Positions 5,590-6,954 of a DNA stretch of 6,954 bases are shown in pieces. Position 1 is the first letter of the stretch, and each line of letters starts with the position of its first letter. Below the pieces are notes generated by a model. That model was not told the DNA's origin. It saw only the letters and a program-made list of their open reading frames with translations, and ran no database searches. The stretch is from an uncultured bacterium (GTDB lineage Bacteria; Bacteroidota; Bacteroidia; Bacteroidales; Muribaculaceae): assembly GCA_905214735.1 (NCBI GenBank), contig CAJMNI010000061.1, positions 1-6,954 on the forward strand, written 5' to 3'. The position numbers and the translations under genes are program-made.

Positions 5590-5631
5590 AGTAATAAGTT
5601 ATCGCGTTTTCTATCTGTGTAGTAATAAGTT
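5590..5631. repeat. paired direct repeats in the DUF3575 leader
   Basis: AGTAATAAGTT occurs at 5590-5600 and 5621-5631, a spacing of 31 bp, close to three helical turns. Both copies lie between the DUF3575 start codon (5547) and its candidate promoter, so they could be an operator pair or, as RNA, part of the leader. Confidence 0.5.
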
Positions 5632-5670
5632 GCCTGTTGATTGACTTTGTTTGTCGCTTTTTTGCGTATG

Positions 5671-5702
5671 CAAATGTAAATCTAAAAAGGCCGCTGAGTA
5701 AA
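5671..5702 (-). promoter_or_regulatory. candidate promoter of DUF3575
   Basis: On the - strand, TACATTTG (5678-5671) fits the -7 consensus TAnnTTTG. A TTTA (5702-5699) lies 20 nt upstream and matches the -33 TTTG in three of four bases. Transcription would start near 5664, giving a leader of about 115 nt. Confidence 0.4.
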
Positions 5703-5734
5703 TCGCCTGCTATGGATTAACATATTTTAACGCA

Positions 5735-5789
5735 AAAATAATATCAAGCAAGCGACGGTGTCGACACCGTATGGTGACGTCACGGTCGC
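5735..5789 (-). terminator. quasi-palindrome and T-rich tail after purN
   Basis: The arms GCGACGGTGTCGACACC (5752-5768) and GGTGACGTCACGGTCGC (5773-5789) pair at 14 of 17 positions around a 4-nt loop. The 16-bp perfect palindrome ACGGTGTCGACACCGT (5755-5770) and the 10-bp GTGACGTCAC (5774-5783) are nested in it. On the - strand it is followed by TTGCTTGATATTATTTTT, so a terminator for purN is the simplest reading. The nested palindromes could also bind a regulator. Confidence 0.5.
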
Positions 5790-5815
5790 CTGCCTATTTC
5801 TTTTGCTGAGATTTC

Positions 5816-6400
5816 TTACTTCCGTGCGAAAGTTTCAGCGATCACGCGAGGGTAATGAGCCTGCTCCAGCTCGTGGATCTTGGCTTCCACTGTTTCGGGA
5901 GTGTCTTCGGGAGTGACGTCGAAACGGGCCTGAAAAACTATCGCCCCCTCGTCGCAACGGTCCGTGACACGATGCACGGTTATACCCGTCTCCTTCTCTC
6001 CGGCAGCCACGACAGCCTCATGCACATGATGGCCATACATACCCTTGCCGCCGAATTTCGGCAACAGCGACGGATGGATGTTCAATATCCGGTCGCCATA
6101 CCGCTCAATAATGAAATCGGGAACCATCAGCAGAAAACCGGCCAGCACGATTGCATCGACGCCGAAACGATCGAGAAGCGGAAGAATCACATCCTTGTTG
6201 CGGAAATCCTTAGCCGGCACAAACTGATGGCTGACGCCGAGCGACTCGGCGCGATTCAGCACGTAGGCATCCGCCTTATTGCTCAAAACCACAGCCACAT
6301 TCATCCCCCACTCGGGATGCTGACGGAAACTGCGTATGATATTTTCGGCATTGCTTCCGTTGCCCGAAGCGAACACCGCCACGTTGAGATTCTGTTTCAT
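5816..6400 (-). CDS. purN: phosphoribosylglycinamide formyltransferase (GAR transformylase)
   Basis: This 194-residue cytoplasmic enzyme transfers a formyl group from 10-formyltetrahydrofolate to glycinamide ribonucleotide, the third step of de novo purine synthesis. The phosphate-binding loop near the start is intact (VAVFASGNGSN, residues 7-17). The folate and catalytic region AGFLLMVP (87-94) and the signature LNIHPSLLPKFGGKGMYG (106-123) supply the catalytic N108 and H110, and TVHRVTDRCDEG (141-152) supplies the catalytic D150. Length is as usual for the single-domain bacterial form. It appears monocistronic: 268 nt lie between it and the next - strand gene, with a likely terminator after its stop. 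No ribosome-binding site is evident. A near-match to the -7 element (AATATTTG, 6432-6425) lies just upstream, but no -33 partner was found. Confidence 0.97.
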   Translation of the reverse strand: MKQNLNVAVFASGNGSNAENIIRSFRQHPEWGMNVAVVLSNKADAYVLNRAESLGVSHQFVPAKDFRNKDVILPLLDRFGVDAIVLAGFLLMVPDFIIERYGDRILNIHPSLLPKFGGKGMYGHHVHEAVVAAGEKETGITVHRVTDRCDEGAIVFQARFDVTPEDTPETVEAKIHELEQAHYPRVIAETFARK

Positions 6401-6632
6401 ACCGCGAAGTTAACCATTTTCCATCAAATATTAAAACCTGTTTCCCATCCGTTCGGACCACACTCTCCAAAAAAAATTTTATTCGCTACTGATTGAGACA
6501 TCTCCTCTAACGGAGATTTTTATTGGCGTTCGCATCTTGCCAAAAAGACGTTGAGCAGTTATGCCTGCAGTATCATAATACTCAAGACTGATAGCTCGGA
6601 CAGCCTTACAGGCCGCGCATTATAATAATTCT
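6401..6632. other. intergenic region between purN and the acetyltransferase fragment
   Basis: No gene is visible. ATCTCC (6500-6505) and GGAGAT (6512-6517) form a 6-bp hairpin with a 6-nt loop followed by a short T-run (6517-6521), a weak + strand terminator that lacks an obvious gene. A 25-codon - strand frame just beyond it looks accidental. GCCT/AGGC around 6603-6614 is a small hairpin after the acetyltransferase stop codon. Confidence 0.4.
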
Positions 6633-6954
6633 TTAATGGAGCTTCAAATCGAAAAACAGAAATCGTGTTTCCAACGGTTCATCAGGAGCTAACTCCAAAA
6701 AATCACGTTCCTCTTGTTCAGTTTTATACAAAGGCTTAAAACCATTTTTCACGTAAAAATGCAACGTCCTTTCATTGTTATAGGCATCCACCACTATGAA
6801 ACGGCATCCAGTCTTGTTGTCGGCAGTCCGAAACCTCCCTTTGATAAAGTCGATTATCTGACTTCCAACATTGTCACCCCTACCTTGATAATCTGACGAT
6901 ATGTCTAGTCCTGAAAAATCTTGACTAAAAAGTTAAAGATTTTAACGGACAATG
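6633..6954 (-). pseudogene. GNAT acetyltransferase, C-terminal part with a broken frame
   Basis: The - strand frame from 6932 to the TAA at 6635-6633 encodes 99 residues without a start codon. It reads like the acetyl-CoA-binding half of a GNAT enzyme: DYQGRG then DNVGSQIIDFIKGRF (motif A), NKTGCRFIVVDAYNN (a core strand), LHFYVKNGFKPLY (motif B) and a final TRFLFFDL. GNAT proteins move an acetyl group from acetyl-CoA to an amine; the substrate cannot be told. The binding loop is unusual, with DN inserted between GRG and VGS compared with the common GxGxG/A pattern. Upstream in the same frame are TAA codons at 6935-6933 and 6944-6942. Another frame reads SVKIFNFLV at 6949-6923 and may be the preceding strand, which suggests a frameshift near the T-run at 6927-6931. 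The rest of the gene lies beyond the window. Confidence 0.65.

Noticed and set aside
5855..6496. A 213-codon + strand open frame.
   Set aside because: It is antisense to purN, whose catalytic residues are all present on the other strand.
6423..6500. A 25-codon - strand frame (MSQSVANKIFFGE...) upstream of purN.
   Set aside because: It has no recognisable features and is probably chance, although a GAGGAG precedes its ATG directly.

Overview
The window looks like chromosomal DNA from a Bacteroidales bacterium of the gut or mouth (Bacteroides, Prevotella or Muribaculaceae type). The evidence is a DUF3575 gene beside a FimB/Mfa2-like fimbrial gene, an AAA_14/DUF4143-type ATPase, promoter-like pairs of the Bacteroidota form TTTG ... 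TAnnTTTG, and AT-rich leaders without Shine-Dalgarno sequences. No rRNA, tRNA, CRISPR array or transposase was seen.

Layout. Positions 1-309 are AT-rich and non-coding, with a rho-independent terminator (199-230) and a promoter (238-269). The promoter drives a 47-codon remnant of a DUF4143-type ATPase (310-453, + strand) that breaks off at its P-loop. The remnant converges on a 656-residue AAA+ ATPase of the CbxX/CfqX (SpoVK-like) group (424-2394, - strand). The two reading frames overlap and both end inside one perfect 14-bp inverted repeat. Upstream of the AAA+ gene lies a leader of about 400 nt (2395-2800) with its own promoter, two small reading frames and mutually exclusive hairpins. Next come an AT-rich divergent region, a perfect 12-bp tandem duplication and an array of 29-bp-period repeats. 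The array runs into the promoter of a complete AAA_14/DUF4143-type ATPase (3052-4245, + strand).

That ATPase ends 6 bp from the stop codon of a FimB/Mfa2-like fragment (- strand). The fragment has lost both its N-terminal export region and its C-terminus, and its other side directly abuts the stop codon of an intact DUF3575 gene (4966-5547, - strand). Further right are purN (5816-6400, - strand), with a strong quasi-palindrome downstream, and at the right edge the C-terminal part of a GNAT acetyltransferase (- strand) whose reading frame is broken near position 6930.

How it fits together. Only purN has a clear metabolic role (purine synthesis). DUF3575 plus fimB is the debris of a fimbrial assembly locus. 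The ATPase and its repeats look like an inserted or rearranged accessory block, since they abut a truncated gene and a second, broken member of the same ATPase group lies 2.5 kb away. The most interesting parts are the 29-bp repeat array next to the DUF4143-type ATPase and the structured leader of the AAA+ gene. All family assignments come from reading motifs; no database search was run.
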